From: Ruegeria atlantica
GTDB taxonomy: Bacteria; Pseudomonadota; Alphaproteobacteria; Rhodobacterales; Rhodobacteraceae
Assembly (NCBI RefSeq): GCF_001458195.1
Contig: NZ_CYPU01000073.1
Span: 80,393-144,392, forward strand
DNA length: 64,000 nucleotides
Direction: 5' to 3'
This document shows, piece after piece, positions 17,925 through 27,617 of this stretch. Made by a program: the position numbers and the translations under genes. How positions within the stretch are numbered: position 1 is the stretch's first letter; every line of letters starts with the position of its first letter. Under the pieces are notes generated by a model. The model saw nothing but the letters and a program-made list of their open reading frames with translations, did no database searches and was not told the origin of the DNA.

Positions 17925-18714
17925 GTCCAGTATCAGAACGGGAATTGAATTCAGCGCGACGGCAATTGCCGTCATTGGCGCTGCTTGGGCCGGTAAGTCA
18001 TATTTCGAAAACTGGATGCAGGATACGATCGAAAAGGCGGTCGAGGATAAGGTTATCATACTCGAACAGCTGCAACTGGCGGACCTTCTAGCCTACTACG
18101 GCTATCCCGACGAGGCCATCGAAGAACTTAAGCTGATCAGCGACCGAATTACCGTCCTTGAAAGTGATAATAAACGCAAAATTGCATTCTACGACAGGTA
18201 TTTGGACGCGGTCGCGCTTTCAGAAAATACGTTGAAATACGAACCGGAAATCCGGTTGCTCAAAGATGTGTTCAGCACCGTGATGCAGACAGACGGGTGG
18301 CATGACGAAAATCTGGCATATGTCTCGATGTTCCTGCCAGAGGCACGCGCAGACGATGCATTTTTTGACGCGCAGGTGATCGGGCGGCTTAACCTTGCGG
18401 TACATCAATACGAAGTCGAGAGCGACTTTGAGGGGCTTGAAAGTGCGTTTGATACCCTTGCGCTTGCCTATTTGTGTCGCGGCGATCAGGAAAGTGCGCA
18501 GGCTTCGATTGAACGCGCTGCCGAGATGATGCCATTCGACTATTTTCTGGTTTACCCGCTGATGGGCGCTGATGTGATTGCCGAAGATCCGGAGATCGAA
18601 AAGCTGAACGCTGTCTGCCCTCAAAACGTCTCCCGAGGCTATGGGGCGCTGCTGCAAGAGCTTTACTCGGGTGAGAATCCATTTCGCGACTTGATAAGAG
18701 AGTATTCTGAATGA
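17914..18714 (+). CDS. Membrane-anchored helical-repeat protein of unknown function
   Basis: A 266-residue protein I do not recognise. A hydrophobic segment at residues 10-28 ([19 protein letters not shown]) is probably a membrane anchor or uncleaved signal. The rest is acidic, with amphipathic helices that read like degenerate TPR units, for example [21 protein letters not shown] and [21 protein letters not shown]. It has a good SD (GAGGGGAATC) and overlaps the acyl-CoA synthetase gene by 11 bases. Its own stop shares ATGA with mccB, so translation is coupled on both sides and it belongs to the leucine operon. A structural or regulatory partner of the catabolic enzymes is possible but unproven. 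Confidence 0.8.
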   Translation: MADKSSIRTGIEFSATAIAVIGAAWAGKSYFENWMQDTIEKAVEDKVIILEQLQLADLLAYYGYPDEAIEELKLISDRITVLESDNKRKIAFYDRYLDAVALSENTLKYEPEIRLLKDVFSTVMQTDGWHDENLAYVSMFLPEARADDAFFDAQVIGRLNLAVHQYEVESDFEGLESAFDTLALAYLCRGDQESAQASIERAAEMMPFDYFLVYPLMGADVIAEDPEIEKLNAVCPQNVSRGYGALLQELYSGENPFRDLIREYSE

Positions 18715-20315
18715 AGCTGCAATCTGCTGCTCTGCCTTCGTCTCAAGGTTTTCAACAAAACCGCGCGGCTCATCTCGACGCGTTGGCGCAAATCGCCGAC
18801 GCCGCCGACGTCGCACGCATGGGCGGAGGCGAGAAATCCCGCGCGCGACATGAATCGCGGGGCAAGATGCTGCCGCGTCGTAGGGTGGCGAACTTGCTCG
18901 ATCCGGGCTCTCCGTTTTTGGAAATCGGCGCGACCGCAGCGCATGACATGTATAATAACGCGGCCCCCAGCGCCGGTGTGATTGCGGGTATCGGCCGGGT
19001 GCAGGGACAAGAGGTCATGGTGGTGTGCAACGATGCCACCGTGAAGGGCGGCACCTATTATCCGATGTCAGTCAAGAAGCACTTACGCGCGCAGGAGATA
19101 GCCGAAGAAAACCAACTGCCGTGTATTTATCTGGTCGACAGTGGCGGCGCGAACCTGCCCAATCAGGATGAGGTGTTTCCCGATCGGGATCACTTTGGCC
19201 GCATCTTCTATAACCAAGCGCGGATGAGCGCGAAGGGCATCCCGCAAATCGCTGTAGTGATGGGGTCGTGTACGGCTGGCGGGGCCTACGTGCCCGCGAT
19301 GTCGGATGTAACGATCATCGTCAGGGAACAGGGCACCATCTTTCTCGCCGGACCACCTTTGGTCAAGGCCGCGACCGGTGAGGTGGTCAGCGCCGAAGAT
19401 CTGGGGGGCGGAGATGTCCATACGCGCCTGTCCGGGGTGGCTGATTATCTGGCCGAGGATGACGCCCACGCACTGGCTTTGGCGCGGCGGGCTGTCGGAT
19501 CGCTGAACCGGCGCAAGCCACAGACGGTGGATTGGGCCAACCCCGAGGATCCGGCCTATGACCCCGAAGAAATTCTGGGCGTCGTCCCTACCGAACTGCG
19601 CACACCTTATGACATCCGAGAGGTGATCGCGCGATTGGTCGATGGCTCGCGCTTTGACGAATTCAAGCCGCGCTTTGGTGAAACGCTGGTGACCGGGTTC
19701 GCTCATGTCAAAGGCTGCCCGGTCGGGATCATCGCCAATAACGGCGTGCTGTTTTCCGAGGCTGCACAGAAGGGCGCGCATTTTGTCGAGCTGTGTTCGC
19801 AGCGCAAAATTCCATTGGTGTTCCTGCAGAACATCACCGGCTTCATGGTTGGCCGCAAATACGAAAACGAAGGCATCGCGCGGCATGGGGCCAAGATGGT
19901 GACAGCGGTGGCCACAACCAATGTGCCGAAAATCACCATGCTGGTGGGTGGCTCGTTCGGAGCGGGGAACTACGGCATGTCGGGCCGGGCTTACCAACCG
20001 AGGTTCCTATGGACATGGCCGAACTCGCGCATTTCCGTGATGGGTGGAGAGCAGGCGGCGGGTGTTCTGGCTACCGTCAAGCGGGACGGGATTGAACGCC
20101 AAGGCGGAACTTGGTCGGCGGAAGAAGAGGCCGGCTTCAAGCGCCCCACGCTGGAGATGTTCGAAGAACAATCCCATCCGCTCTATGCCTCAGCGCGGCT
20201 GTGGGACGACGGAATTATCGACCCGCGCAAAAGCCGGGACGTGCTGTCCTTGTCGTTGAACGCGGCACTGAATGCGCCGATTGAGGAGACACGCTTTGGC
20301 GTGTTCAGGATGTAA
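18711..20315 (+). CDS. mccB: 3-methylcrotonyl-CoA carboxylase, carboxyltransferase (beta) subunit
   Basis: A 534-residue carboxyltransferase that moves CO2 from carboxybiotin to 3-methylcrotonyl-CoA. Crotonase-like N and C domains are visible: [96 protein letters not shown] and [15 protein letters not shown]. The MCC type is supported by the full length, the ARHGAKMV segment and the neighbours. It begins in an ATGA overlap with the preceding gene. The alpha subunit is separated from it by one small ASCH gene. Confidence 0.95.
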   Translation: MKLQSAALPSSQGFQQNRAAHLDALAQIADAADVARMGGGEKSRARHESRGKMLPRRRVANLLDPGSPFLEIGATAAHDMYNNAAPSAGVIAGIGRVQGQEVMVVCNDATVKGGTYYPMSVKKHLRAQEIAEENQLPCIYLVDSGGANLPNQDEVFPDRDHFGRIFYNQARMSAKGIPQIAVVMGSCTAGGAYVPAMSDVTIIVREQGTIFLAGPPLVKAATGEVVSAEDLGGGDVHTRLSGVADYLAEDDAHALALARRAVGSLNRRKPQTVDWANPEDPAYDPEEILGVVPTELRTPYDIREVIARLVDGSRFDEFKPRFGETLVTGFAHVKGCPVGIIANNGVLFSEAAQKGAHFVELCSQRKIPLVFLQNITGFMVGRKYENEGIARHGAKMVTAVATTNVPKITMLVGGSFGAGNYGMSGRAYQPRFLWTWPNSRISVMGGEQAAGVLATVKRDGIERQGGTWSAEEEAGFKRPTLEMFEEQSHPLYASARLWDDGIIDPRKSRDVLSLSLNAALNAPIEETRFGVFRM

Positions 20316-20316
20316 G

Positions 20317-20742
20317 ATGAGCACCGACCTGGAAAAAATAAAAGCGCGTTACCCCGATGCACAGACGTTCAAATTCGGCGACAGTGCAATCATGAGTGCC
20401 GAGCTTTTAGCGCTGGTTCGGGCAGGGCAAAAAACGGCAACCTGCGGCGCTCTGCGCGATTATCCCGAAGGTAGCCTTGATACCCCGGTTGTTGGGCGGC
20501 GCGATATTGCCCTTGAATGGGATGATCGTCCCGCATTGGTGATTGAGACGGTCGAGGTTTCGATCTGCCGCTATTGTGACATGACCGAAGACTTCGCCTT
20601 GGCCGAATGTGAAAACGAAACGTTAGACGGGTGGCGCGAGGATCACCGGCGTTACTTTGAGCGTAACGGCGGGTTTGATCCGGAGATGGAATTGCTTTGC
20701 GAACGGTTCCGCCTGATCGAAGACCTGGTGGATAAGGGCTAA
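20317..20742 (+). CDS. ASCH domain protein
   Basis: A 141-residue protein with an ASCH fold, a small PUA-like beta barrel expected to bind RNA or to act as an amidohydrolase on modified nucleosides. Visible family marks are LLALVRAGQKTATCGALRDY near residue 30, the strand VVGRRDIALEWDDRPALVIETVEV and the ASCH-like D-W/R-x-D-H-R-x-Y-F motif GWREDHRRYFERNG. ATG at 20317 is one base after the mccB stop, and mccA starts 3 bases after its own stop. It is thus embedded between the two MCC subunits. Its role there is unknown; a regulator or passenger are both possible. Confidence 0.82.
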   Translation: MSTDLEKIKARYPDAQTFKFGDSAIMSAELLALVRAGQKTATCGALRDYPEGSLDTPVVGRRDIALEWDDRPALVIETVEVSICRYCDMTEDFALAECENETLDGWREDHRRYFERNGGFDPEMELLCERFRLIEDLVDKG

Positions 20743-20745
20743 ACT

Positions 20746-22674
20746 ATGTTCAAAAAAATCCTGATTGCCAACCGGGGCGAGATTGCTTGTCGGGTGATGG
20801 AAACCGCTCAGAAAATGGGTGTAACTTGCGTGGCTGTGTTTTCTGATGCTGATGCGTCGGCCAGGCATGTGCAGATGGCGGACGAAGCTGTTCATATTGG
20901 TGGTGCGGCGCCGGCCGAGAGCTATCTCAAGGGCGACGTGATCATTCAAGCCGCGCTCGATACCGGGGCGCAGGCGATCCATCCGGGTTATGGATTTCTC
21001 TCGGAAAACCCCGATTTCGTGGATGCGGTCGAGGCGGCTGGCCTGACCTTCATTGGCCCTTCGGCGAATGCGATCCGCAAGATGGGTCTCAAAGACGCGG
21101 CCAAGGTATTGATGGAGCAGGCGGGCGTGCCGGTTGTTCCGGGGTATCACGGCGACAATCAGGACCCCGAGCATCTGGCGGGTGCGGCCGACACGATTGG
21201 CTATCCGGTCCTGATCAAGGCCGTCGCGGGTGGCGGTGGCAAAGGCATGCGGCTGGTCGAGCGGCCCGCAGATTTTACCGAGGCATTGGACAGCGCCCGG
21301 GGTGAGGCCCGCACCGCATTTGGCAATGATGCTGTTCTGGTCGAGAAATTCGTCTCCAAGCCCCGCCATATCGAGGTTCAGGTGTTTGGCGACGGCACCC
21401 ATGCGGTGCATCTGTTTGAACGCGACTGCTCGCTGCAACGGCGGCACCAGAAAGTGATTGAAGAAGCGCCGGCCCCCGGCATGACTGTTGAGATGCGCGA
21501 GGCGATGGGGCAGGCGGGCGTACGTGCCGCCGAGGCCATCGGTTACAAAGGCGCGGGGACGGTTGAATTCATCGTGGATGCCTCGGGCGGGCTGCGTCCG
21601 GACCGTTTCTGGTTCATGGAGATGAACACCCGCCTGCAGGTGGAGCATCCGGTGACCGAGGCGATCACCGGCGTCGACCTTGTCGAATGGCAGTTGCGTG
21701 TTGCGGCGGGCGAGAGCCTGCCGAAGCAGCAGAGTGACCTGTCGATCTCAGGCCATTCCTTCGAAGCGCGGCTTTATGCCGAGGACGTGCCAAAGGGCTT
21801 TCTGCCGGCGACCGGTACACTGACCCATCTGCGCTTCCCGGCGGCATGCCGCGCAGATAGCGGCGTGCGTGCGGGTGATACGATCAGCCCCTGGTATGAT
21901 CCGATGATCGCGAAGGTGATCGTGCACGGCCCCACACGCGCTGTCGCATTGGAACAGTTGCACCGCGCCCTAAAAGGCACTGAGGTTGCGGGGACAGTCA
22001 CGAACCTTTGCTTTCTGGGCGCACTGACGCGGCATCCGGGCTTTGCCGTCGGTGATGTTGATACTGGCCTGATTGGTCGCGATCTGGACGCGCTGGCCCG
22101 TGCAGAGCCGATCCCGGCGTCTTCGATCGTCGCGGCCGCGATGACGGCTTTGGATCTGGTGGATACAGATGAGGAAACAGGGTTTTCGCTGTGGGCCCCA
22201 CTGCATCGCGCGGTCCAGTTGCGGGCAGGTGATGGTATTGATCTGGACGTTCAGGTAGAAGGTCAGAACCGTCAGGTCTGGCAGGTCCGAGAGCAAACGA
22301 TCCTTGCCCAGCGCGGTCCGGGCGGTTGGATGATCGACGGAGCCCCTATGCCGCGCGTGTCTGTCTCGGGTTCGCAGATCACAGTCTTTGAAAACTATGG
22401 TCAAGTCCTGAAAATTGTTGATCCATTGGACCGCGACGCCGGTGCCGCTGGCGACACCAATGTGATTGAGGCCCCGATGCCGGGTCTGGTCAAAGCTGTC
22501 TTTGCGCAGGTGGGTCAAGCCGTGCAAGAAGGCGACCGGCTGGCAATCCTTGAAGCCATGAAAATGGAACATTCCCTGCAGGCTGCCCGTGACGGCATCG
22601 TTGCCGAAGTGCTGGCTGATGCCGGGGCGCAGGTCGAGGCTGGGGCCGCGTTGGTCCGGCTGGAGGAGGAATGA
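20746..22674 (+). CDS. mccA: 3-methylcrotonyl-CoA carboxylase, biotin-containing (alpha) subunit
   Basis: A 642-residue biotin carboxylase with fused biotin carrier domain. The N-terminal half is the ATP-grasp carboxylase (FKKILIANRGEIACRV, HPGYGFLSENPDF, AVAGGGGKGMRLV, EMNTRLQVEHPVTEAITGVDLVEWQ). A BT-type linker follows. The C-terminal biotinyl domain carries the modified Lys606 in EAMKME. The length matches MccA and PccA; adjacent MccB, HMG-CoA lyase and Ivd favour MCC. Lys606 would be a substrate of the BirA encoded at 42.4 kb. Start 3 bases after the ASCH stop, so it is in the same operon. Confidence 0.95.
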   Translation: MFKKILIANRGEIACRVMETAQKMGVTCVAVFSDADASARHVQMADEAVHIGGAAPAESYLKGDVIIQAALDTGAQAIHPGYGFLSENPDFVDAVEAAGLTFIGPSANAIRKMGLKDAAKVLMEQAGVPVVPGYHGDNQDPEHLAGAADTIGYPVLIKAVAGGGGKGMRLVERPADFTEALDSARGEARTAFGNDAVLVEKFVSKPRHIEVQVFGDGTHAVHLFERDCSLQRRHQKVIEEAPAPGMTVEMREAMGQAGVRAAEAIGYKGAGTVEFIVDASGGLRPDRFWFMEMNTRLQVEHPVTEAITGVDLVEWQLRVAAGESLPKQQSDLSISGHSFEARLYAEDVPKGFLPATGTLTHLRFPAACRADSGVRAGDTISPWYDPMIAKVIVHGPTRAVALEQLHRALKGTEVAGTVTNLCFLGALTRHPGFAVGDVDTGLIGRDLDALARAEPIPASSIVAAAMTALDLVDTDEETGFSLWAPLHRAVQLRAGDGIDLDVQVEGQNRQVWQVREQTILAQRGPGGWMIDGAPMPRVSVSGSQITVFENYGQVLKIVDPLDRDAGAAGDTNVIEAPMPGLVKAVFAQVGQAVQEGDRLAILEAMKMEHSLQAARDGIVAEVLADAGAQVEAGAALVRLEEE

Positions 22675-22740
22675 ACTGTCCCCTTCTCGAACAACGTGGC
22701 ACAGTCGGATCGAATGCGGCAATCAGAGAAGGACACAGCA

Positions 22741-23595
22741 ATGGGTGAACGGGTCGAAATCTTCGAAGTAGGTCCGCGCGACGGTCTGCAAAACGAAAAG
22801 CGCGAAATTGCCGTGGCGGAAAAAGTGGCGCTGGTCGATTGCCTGAGCAAGGCCGGTTTTAACCGCATCGAAGTGGCCAGTTTTGTCTCGCCCAAATGGG
22901 TGCCGCAAATGGCGGGCAGCGCGGACGTGTTGGCCGGGATCAAACGGGCCGACGGCGTCCGGTATGGAGCGCTGACACCGAACATGCAGGGATACGAAGA
23001 CGCTTTGGCCGCAAAGGCGGATGAGATCGCGGTATTCGCTTCGGCTTCGGAAGGGTTTTCAAAAGCCAATATCAACGCGACTATTGAAGAATCCATCGAC
23101 CGCTTTGCCCCGATTCTTGAAGCTGCGCGCCACATCGACCTGCCAGTACGTGGGTATGTGTCCTGCGTGACTGATTGCCCCTATGACGGACCAACACCGC
23201 CCGAGAAAGTGGCTGAAGTTGCGGACCGGCTGTTCTCGTTGGGATGTTACGAAGTATCGCTGGGGGATACGATCGGGCAGGGCACGCCCGACACTATCGC
23301 CCATATGTTGCTGGCCGTGCGCGAACGCGTTCCGATGACGCGGCTGGCGGGGCATTTCCACGACACCAACGAGCGGGCCATCGACAATATCGACGCTGCG
23401 CTGGCGCTGGGCGTTCGGGTTTTCGACAGCGCCGTTGGCGGTTTGGGCGGGTGTCCTTACGCGCCGGGCGCCGCCGGAAACGTCGCCACCGAAGCTGTTG
23501 TGGCTCATTTGGAGCGGCTTGGATATCAGACCGGCCTCGACCTTGCGGTCATTGAAGAGGCCGCGCAGATGGCGCGCGCCATGCGATCCCAGTAA
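22741..23595 (+). CDS. Hydroxymethylglutaryl-CoA lyase
   Basis: A 284-residue TIM-barrel lyase that splits HMG-CoA into acetyl-CoA and acetoacetate, the last step of leucine degradation. Signature residues are intact: EVGPRDGLQNEK near residue 7 (catalytic Arg-Asp), SLGDTIGQGTPDT, the metal-binding HFHDTNERAIDN, and the catalytic-Cys loop GGLGGCPYAPGAAGN. ATG at 22741 with AAGGA 7 bases upstream is chosen. A 66-base gap separates it from mccA and holds no other gene. Same operon as ivd-mccBA by function and orientation. Confidence 0.95.
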   Translation: MGERVEIFEVGPRDGLQNEKREIAVAEKVALVDCLSKAGFNRIEVASFVSPKWVPQMAGSADVLAGIKRADGVRYGALTPNMQGYEDALAAKADEIAVFASASEGFSKANINATIEESIDRFAPILEAARHIDLPVRGYVSCVTDCPYDGPTPPEKVAEVADRLFSLGCYEVSLGDTIGQGTPDTIAHMLLAVRERVPMTRLAGHFHDTNERAIDNIDAALALGVRVFDSAVGGLGGCPYAPGAAGNVATEAVVAHLERLGYQTGLDLAVIEEAAQMARAMRSQ

Positions 23596-23604
23596 GGAGC
23601 GGAC

Positions 23605-24393
23605 ATGTTTGAAACGATTGCGGTGACCACGGACGCGCGCGGTGTGGCCACTCTGACCCTGAACCGTGCCGACAAGCACAACGCCATGTCGGCCCAGATG
23701 ATCACCGATCTTACGCAAGCCGCGCACCAGCTTGGAACCGACGACGCCGTGCGTGTTGTTGTACTGACCGGTGCGGGCAAAAGCTTTTGTGCTGGCGGTG
23801 ATCTTGGGTGGATGCAATCTCAGATGGCGGCAGAATCCGAGACCCGGTTTGTCGAGGCGCGTAAGCTGGCCGAAATGTTGCAGGCGCTGAACACGTTGCC
23901 CAAACCGCTAATCGGCGCGATCCACGGCAATGCCTTTGGCGGCGGTGTGGGATTGGCGTCGGTTTGTGACGTAACGATCGGAGTGGAAACGGTCAAAATG
24001 GGGCTGACAGAGACCAAGCTGGGGCTGATCCCGGCCACGATTGGCCCCTATGTCATCGCCCGCATGGGCGAAGCCCGCGCGCGGCGCGTGTTCATGTCGG
24101 CCCGGGTCTTCGAAGCCGCAGAAGCTGTAAAGCTGGGCCTGCTGGCCAGAATTGTGCCCGCTGCCGACCTGAATGATGCGGTTGAGTCCGAAGTCCTGCC
24201 CTATCTTACCTGTGCACCCGGCGCGGTGGCATCGGCCAAGCAATTGGTTCGCCAGCTGGGGCCGCGCATTGACGATGCCGTGATCGACCACACGATCCGC
24301 GAGCTGGTTGACAGGTGGGAAACCGAAGAGGCCAAGGAGGGAATCGGCGCATTCTTTGAAAAAAGAAAACCTGCATGGATTAGTAAGGTTTAG
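23605..24393 (+). CDS. Enoyl-CoA hydratase, probably methylglutaconyl-CoA hydratase
   Basis: A 262-residue crotonase-fold hydratase. The oxyanion-hole region AGKSFCAGGDLGWMQSQ and the second site HGNAFGGGVGLASVCDVTIG are present. ETKLGLIPATIGPYVIARMGEARARR is the family's active-site helix. The Glu pair expected in hydratases is partly replaced by TETKLGL/PATIG, as in methylglutaconyl-CoA hydratases. Pathway context then gives the reaction 3-methylglutaconyl-CoA to HMG-CoA. It begins 9 bases after the HMG-CoA lyase stop with GGAG in front. It is the last gene of the leucine block before the nuo leader (188 bp). Confidence 0.92.
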   Translation: MFETIAVTTDARGVATLTLNRADKHNAMSAQMITDLTQAAHQLGTDDAVRVVVLTGAGKSFCAGGDLGWMQSQMAAESETRFVEARKLAEMLQALNTLPKPLIGAIHGNAFGGGVGLASVCDVTIGVETVKMGLTETKLGLIPATIGPYVIARMGEARARRVFMSARVFEAAEAVKLGLLARIVPAADLNDAVESEVLPYLTCAPGAVASAKQLVRQLGPRIDDAVIDHTIRELVDRWETEEAKEGIGAFFEKRKPAWISKV

Positions 24394-24581
24394 GCGCCAC
24401 TTGTGATGTGGCCGCGATTGTGTGGGTGACCTTCTGGGACAGAGCTTCGATAAGTCGAATATTAACCCCCTGTGCGTTTGTGTTCGGTTGACCCTCTGAC
24501 CCCGCAGGGATAGAGAATGTCCAGTCAACACGCCAATTGACGGCGCTCCCTTTCAGGGTATGCGCAGGAAAGGAGCTGTAC

Positions 24582-24947
24582 GTGGAAGACCTATTGCGGG
24601 ATTATCTCCCGATTCTGGTGTTTCTGGCCGTAGCTGTGGGCCTTGGAATCGTTTTGATTCTGGCGGCAGTCGTTCTGGCGGTCCGCAATCCCGACCCCGA
24701 GAAAGTCAGCGCATATGAATGTGGTTTCAACGCGTTCGATGATGCGCGGATGAAGTTTGATGTCCGGTTCTATCTGGTCGCGATTCTCTTCATCATATTC
24801 GACTTGGAAATCGCGTTTCTGTTCCCCTGGGCTGTCGGCTTCAAGGACATCAGCGATGTTGGCTTCTGGTCCATGATCGTGTTCCTGGGCGTTCTGACCA
24901 TCGGCTTTGCCTATGAATGGAAGAAGGGGGCCCTGGAATGGGAGTGA
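24582..24947 (+). CDS. nuoA: NADH-quinone oxidoreductase subunit A
   Basis: A 121-residue complex I membrane subunit with three helices. Family core: [48 protein letters not shown] (read here as ECGFNAF and [11 protein letters not shown], shared by ND3 homologues). GTG at 24582 is chosen: AAAGGAG lies 9-12 bases upstream and the protein then has the standard 121 residues. First gene of the nuo operon; the 188-bp leader before it contains a weak TTGACC (24488) with TAGAGA (24511) 17 bases on, and a GTCAA...TTGAC dyad at 24524-24541. Overlaps nuoB. Confidence 0.97.
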   Translation: MEDLLRDYLPILVFLAVAVGLGIVLILAAVVLAVRNPDPEKVSAYECGFNAFDDARMKFDVRFYLVAILFIIFDLEIAFLFPWAVGFKDISDVGFWSMIVFLGVLTIGFAYEWKKGALEWE

Positions 24948-25471
24948 TGACGGGTGCAAACACCGCCGGCGTCGACAAAAAAGTCGCCACCCAGGCCCTA
25001 AATGCCGAGCTGCAGGACAAAGGGTTTCTGCTGACCTCGACCGAGGACATCATCAACTGGGCTCGCACCGGCTCGCTGCACTGGATGACTTTCGGTCTGG
25101 CCTGCTGCGCGGTTGAGATGATGCACACCTCGATGCCGCGTTACGATGCGGAACGGTTTGGCATCGCACCCCGTGCTTCCCCCCGTCAGTCGGACGTGAT
25201 GATCGTGGCTGGCACCCTGACCAACAAGATGGCCCCCGCTCTGCGCAAAGTTTATGACCAGATGCCCGAGCCGCGCTATGTAATCTCAATGGGCTCCTGC
25301 GCCAATGGTGGCGGCTACTACCACTACTCATATTCAGTTGTGCGTGGCTGCGACCGTATTGTTCCAGTGGACATCTACGTCCCCGGCTGCCCCCCGACCG
25401 CTGAGGCGCTGCTGTACGGTCTGATGCAGTTGCAACGCAAAATCCGCCGTACCGGCACCATCGTGCGCTGA
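24938..25471 (+). CDS. nuoB: NADH-quinone oxidoreductase subunit B
   Basis: A 177-residue peripheral-arm subunit that binds cluster N2, the last Fe-S centre before quinone. The tandem-Cys motif [10 protein letters not shown], the [23 protein letters not shown] region and the [12 protein letters not shown] motif supply the four cluster ligands. ATG at 24938 is preferred, with AAGGGGG 7 bases upstream, giving a 10-base overlap with nuoA. An in-frame ATG at 24947 is the alternative. The C-terminal part is of the alphaproteobacterial type. Confidence 0.97.
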   Translation: MGVMTGANTAGVDKKVATQALNAELQDKGFLLTSTEDIINWARTGSLHWMTFGLACCAVEMMHTSMPRYDAERFGIAPRASPRQSDVMIVAGTLTNKMAPALRKVYDQMPEPRYVISMGSCANGGGYYHYSYSVVRGCDRIVPVDIYVPGCPPTAEALLYGLMQLQRKIRRTGTIVR

Positions 25472-25482
25472 GGAGAGAGTTG

Positions 25483-26088
25483 ATGAGCGAAGCACTCAAA
25501 GAACTCGGCACCCAGCTGGAGTTGAAGCGAACTGATTGTGTTCTGTCCTGGGACGTGACCCATGGTGAGTTGAACGTAGATGTGGCGCTGTCGAACGTTG
25601 TGGAATTCATTGAATTCCTGAAGTCCGACCGCGGCTGCCAGTTCTCCACGCTCGTCGATATCACCGGCGTCGACTACCCGGAACGGGCCAAGCGTTTTGA
25701 CGTGGTTTATCACTTCCTGTCGATGTATCAGAACCAGCGTATCCGCCTGCGGGTCTCGATCCGCGAAGAGGACATGGTGCCTTCGATCGTGGATGTGCAT
25801 CCCTCGGCCAATTGGTTTGAGCGCGAAGTGTTCGACATGTTCGGCATCTTGTTCTCAGGCCACCCGGATCTGCGGCGCATCCTGACCGACTATGGATTCC
25901 GTGGCTATCCGCTGCGCAAGGATTTCCCAACCACAGGATACACCGAAGTCCGATATGACGAGGCCCAAAAGCGCGTTGTGTATGAGCCGGTGTCGCTAGT
26001 CCAGGAATACCGTCAGTTCGATTTCATGTCCCCGTGGGAGGGCGCGAATTACATACTGCCGGGTGATGAAAAGCAGGAGGCCGAATAA
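25483..26088 (+). CDS. nuoC: NADH-quinone oxidoreductase subunit C
   Basis: A 201-residue, 30-kDa-type peripheral subunit. The signature [43 protein letters not shown] is recognised by its parts [17 protein letters not shown] and GYPLRKDFP. The gene is separate from nuoD, unlike the NuoCD fusion of E. coli. ATG at 25483 follows AGGAGAGAGTTG. Its stop shares bases with the start of the small gene at 26088. Confidence 0.97.
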   Translation: MSEALKELGTQLELKRTDCVLSWDVTHGELNVDVALSNVVEFIEFLKSDRGCQFSTLVDITGVDYPERAKRFDVVYHFLSMYQNQRIRLRVSIREEDMVPSIVDVHPSANWFEREVFDMFGILFSGHPDLRRILTDYGFRGYPLRKDFPTTGYTEVRYDEAQKRVVYEPVSLVQEYRQFDFMSPWEGANYILPGDEKQEAE

Positions 26089-26261
26089 TGGGTGGCATTT
26101 GGTGGCTGATCCTGTCTGCGCTGACCATCATCCCGATGGTGAAGATATTGCCGTTTTTCGGGATCAATAAATTCTGGTGCCTTCTTTGTCTGGTTCCATT
26201 CGGCACGATCGCGTTGCTGTGGTGGGTCGGGCTTAAACTACAAGAGTTGGAGCGCCGATAA
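26088..26261 (+). CDS. Small membrane protein within the nuo operon (57 aa)
   Basis: A 57-residue protein too short for routine ORF calling. TAATG overlap: its ATG uses the last base of the nuoC stop. Translation begins [19 protein letters not shown] and continues with a second hydrophobic segment rich in Cys and Trp (CLLCLVPFGTIALLWWVGL), then a charged end LQELERR. Two membrane helices are likely. I do not recognise it. The AGGAGG SD in the nuoC end (26076-26080) and the exact packing between nuoC and the next gene support it as real. Confidence 0.72.
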   Translation: MGGIWWLILSALTIIPMVKILPFFGINKFWCLLCLVPFGTIALLWWVGLKLQELERR

Positions 26262-26262
26262 G

Positions 26263-26394
26263 ATGCTGATGCTGCTGGGGGAACTGATCGCTTTGGGTGC
26301 GCTGGGGGTCCTGCTGGCAGGGGCTGCGGCCAAGGCTGCCGAGGCGGAAAAGGTCCGGGTTCGGGCTGATGCTAAAAAGAAACGGGGGCGTTGA
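26263..26394 (+). CDS. Small membrane-anchored protein within the nuo operon (43 aa)
   Basis: A 43-residue protein, [20 protein letters not shown] at the start, then [23 protein letters not shown]. One hydrophobic helix with a strongly basic tail suggests a single-pass inner-membrane protein with a cytoplasmic tail. It begins two bases after the previous stop, and its TGA overlaps the nuoD ATG by one base. Not recognised; support is the tight packing and the membrane character. Coding confidence is moderate because of its size. Confidence 0.62.
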   Translation: MLMLLGELIALGALGVLLAGAAAKAAEAEKVRVRADAKKKRGR

Positions 26395-27617
26395 TGGACG
26401 GCTCAAGATACGATGATGGCAGCACGGACGCGCTGAGCGGTGAACAGAAGATCCGCAATTTCAACATCAACTTCGGCCCGCAACACCCTGCGGCGCATGG
26501 AGTTCTGCGTCTAGTGCTTGAGCTGGACGGCGAGATTGTCGAGCGTTGTGACCCGCATATCGGCCTGCTGCACCGTGGCACCGAAAAACTGATGGAAAGC
26601 CGGACGTATCTGCAAAACCTGCCGTATTTCGACCGTCTGGACTATGTGGCGCCGATGAACCAGGAACATGCTTGGTGTCTGGCCATCGAAAAGCTGACCG
26701 GTGTCGAAGTGCCGCGCCGGGGTTCGCTGATCCGGGTTCTATATTCCGAGATCGGGCGCATCCTGAACCACCTGCTGAACGTGACCACGCAAGCGATGGA
26801 CGTCGGCGCGCTGACCCCGCCGTTGTGGGGTTTTGAAGAGCGCGAAAAGCTGATGGTTTTCTACGAACGTGCCTGCGGTGCCCGCCTGCACGCGGCCTAT
26901 TTTCGCCCCGGCGGTGTCCATCAGGACTTGCCGCCAGAATTGCTGGACGATATCGAGACGTGGAGCCATGAGTTCCCCTCTGTTCTGAACGATATCGACG
27001 GCCTGTTGACTGAAAACCGCATCTTCAAGCAGCGCAACGCCGATATCGGTGTCGTGACCGAGGAAGATATTCAGAAATATGGTTTCTCGGGCGTGATGGT
27101 GCGCGGATCGGGGCTGGCATGGGACCTGCGACGTGCGCAGCCCTATGAGTGCTATGACGAGTTCGAATTCCAGATCCCCGTCGGCAAAAACGGCGACTGC
27201 TATGACCGCTATCTGGTGCGTATGGAAGAGATGCGTCAATCGCTGTCGATCATCCAGCAGGCCATTGTCAAAATCCGTGACTGCCCCGGTGACGTTCTGG
27301 CACGCGGCAAGATCACCCCGCCGAAACGCTCGGACATGAAAACCTCAATGGAAAGCCTGATTCATCACTTCAAGCTTTACACCGAAGGTTTCCATGTTCC
27401 CGCAGGTGAGGTTTATGCCGCCGTCGAAGCCCCAAAGGGTGAGTTCGGCGTCTATCTGGTCGCCGACGGCACTAACAAACCCTACCGCGCCAAGCTGCGC
27501 GCGCCGGGTTTCCTGCATCTGCAAGCCATGGACCATATCGCCGGGGGTCACCAACTGGCCGACGTCGCCGCGATCATCGGGACGATGGACGTCGTGTTCG
27601 GAGAGATTGACCGGTGA
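26394..27617 (+). CDS. nuoD: NADH-quinone oxidoreductase subunit D
   Basis: A 407-residue 49-kDa-type subunit lining the quinone cavity. Family marks are [26 protein letters not shown] (partial core [13 protein letters not shown]), [14 protein letters not shown], and [18 protein letters not shown]. The C-terminal [12 protein letters not shown] is the canonical last motif. ATG at 26394 is used (a TTG lies just before it). The TGA of the preceding 43-residue gene and this ATG share one base. Next gene overlaps its end by 4 bases. Confidence 0.98.
   Translation: MDGSRYDDGSTDALSGEQKIRNFNINFGPQHPAAHGVLRLVLELDGEIVERCDPHIGLLHRGTEKLMESRTYLQNLPYFDRLDYVAPMNQEHAWCLAIEKLTGVEVPRRGSLIRVLYSEIGRILNHLLNVTTQAMDVGALTPPLWGFEEREKLMVFYERACGARLHAAYFRPGGVHQDLPPELLDDIETWSHEFPSVLNDIDGLLTENRIFKQRNADIGVVTEEDIQKYGFSGVMVRGSGLAWDLRRAQPYECYDEFEFQIPVGKNGDCYDRYLVRMEEMRQSLSIIQQAIVKIRDCPGDVLARGKITPPKRSDMKTSMESLIHHFKLYTEGFHVPAGEVYAAVEAPKGEFGVYLVADGTNKPYRAKLRAPGFLHLQAMDHIAGGHQLADVAAIIGTMDVVFGEIDR

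Noticed and set aside
24524..24541. Operator GTCAA...TTGAC upstream of nuoA
   Set aside because: Five-base arms with an eight-base spacer are too short to call a site from one copy.
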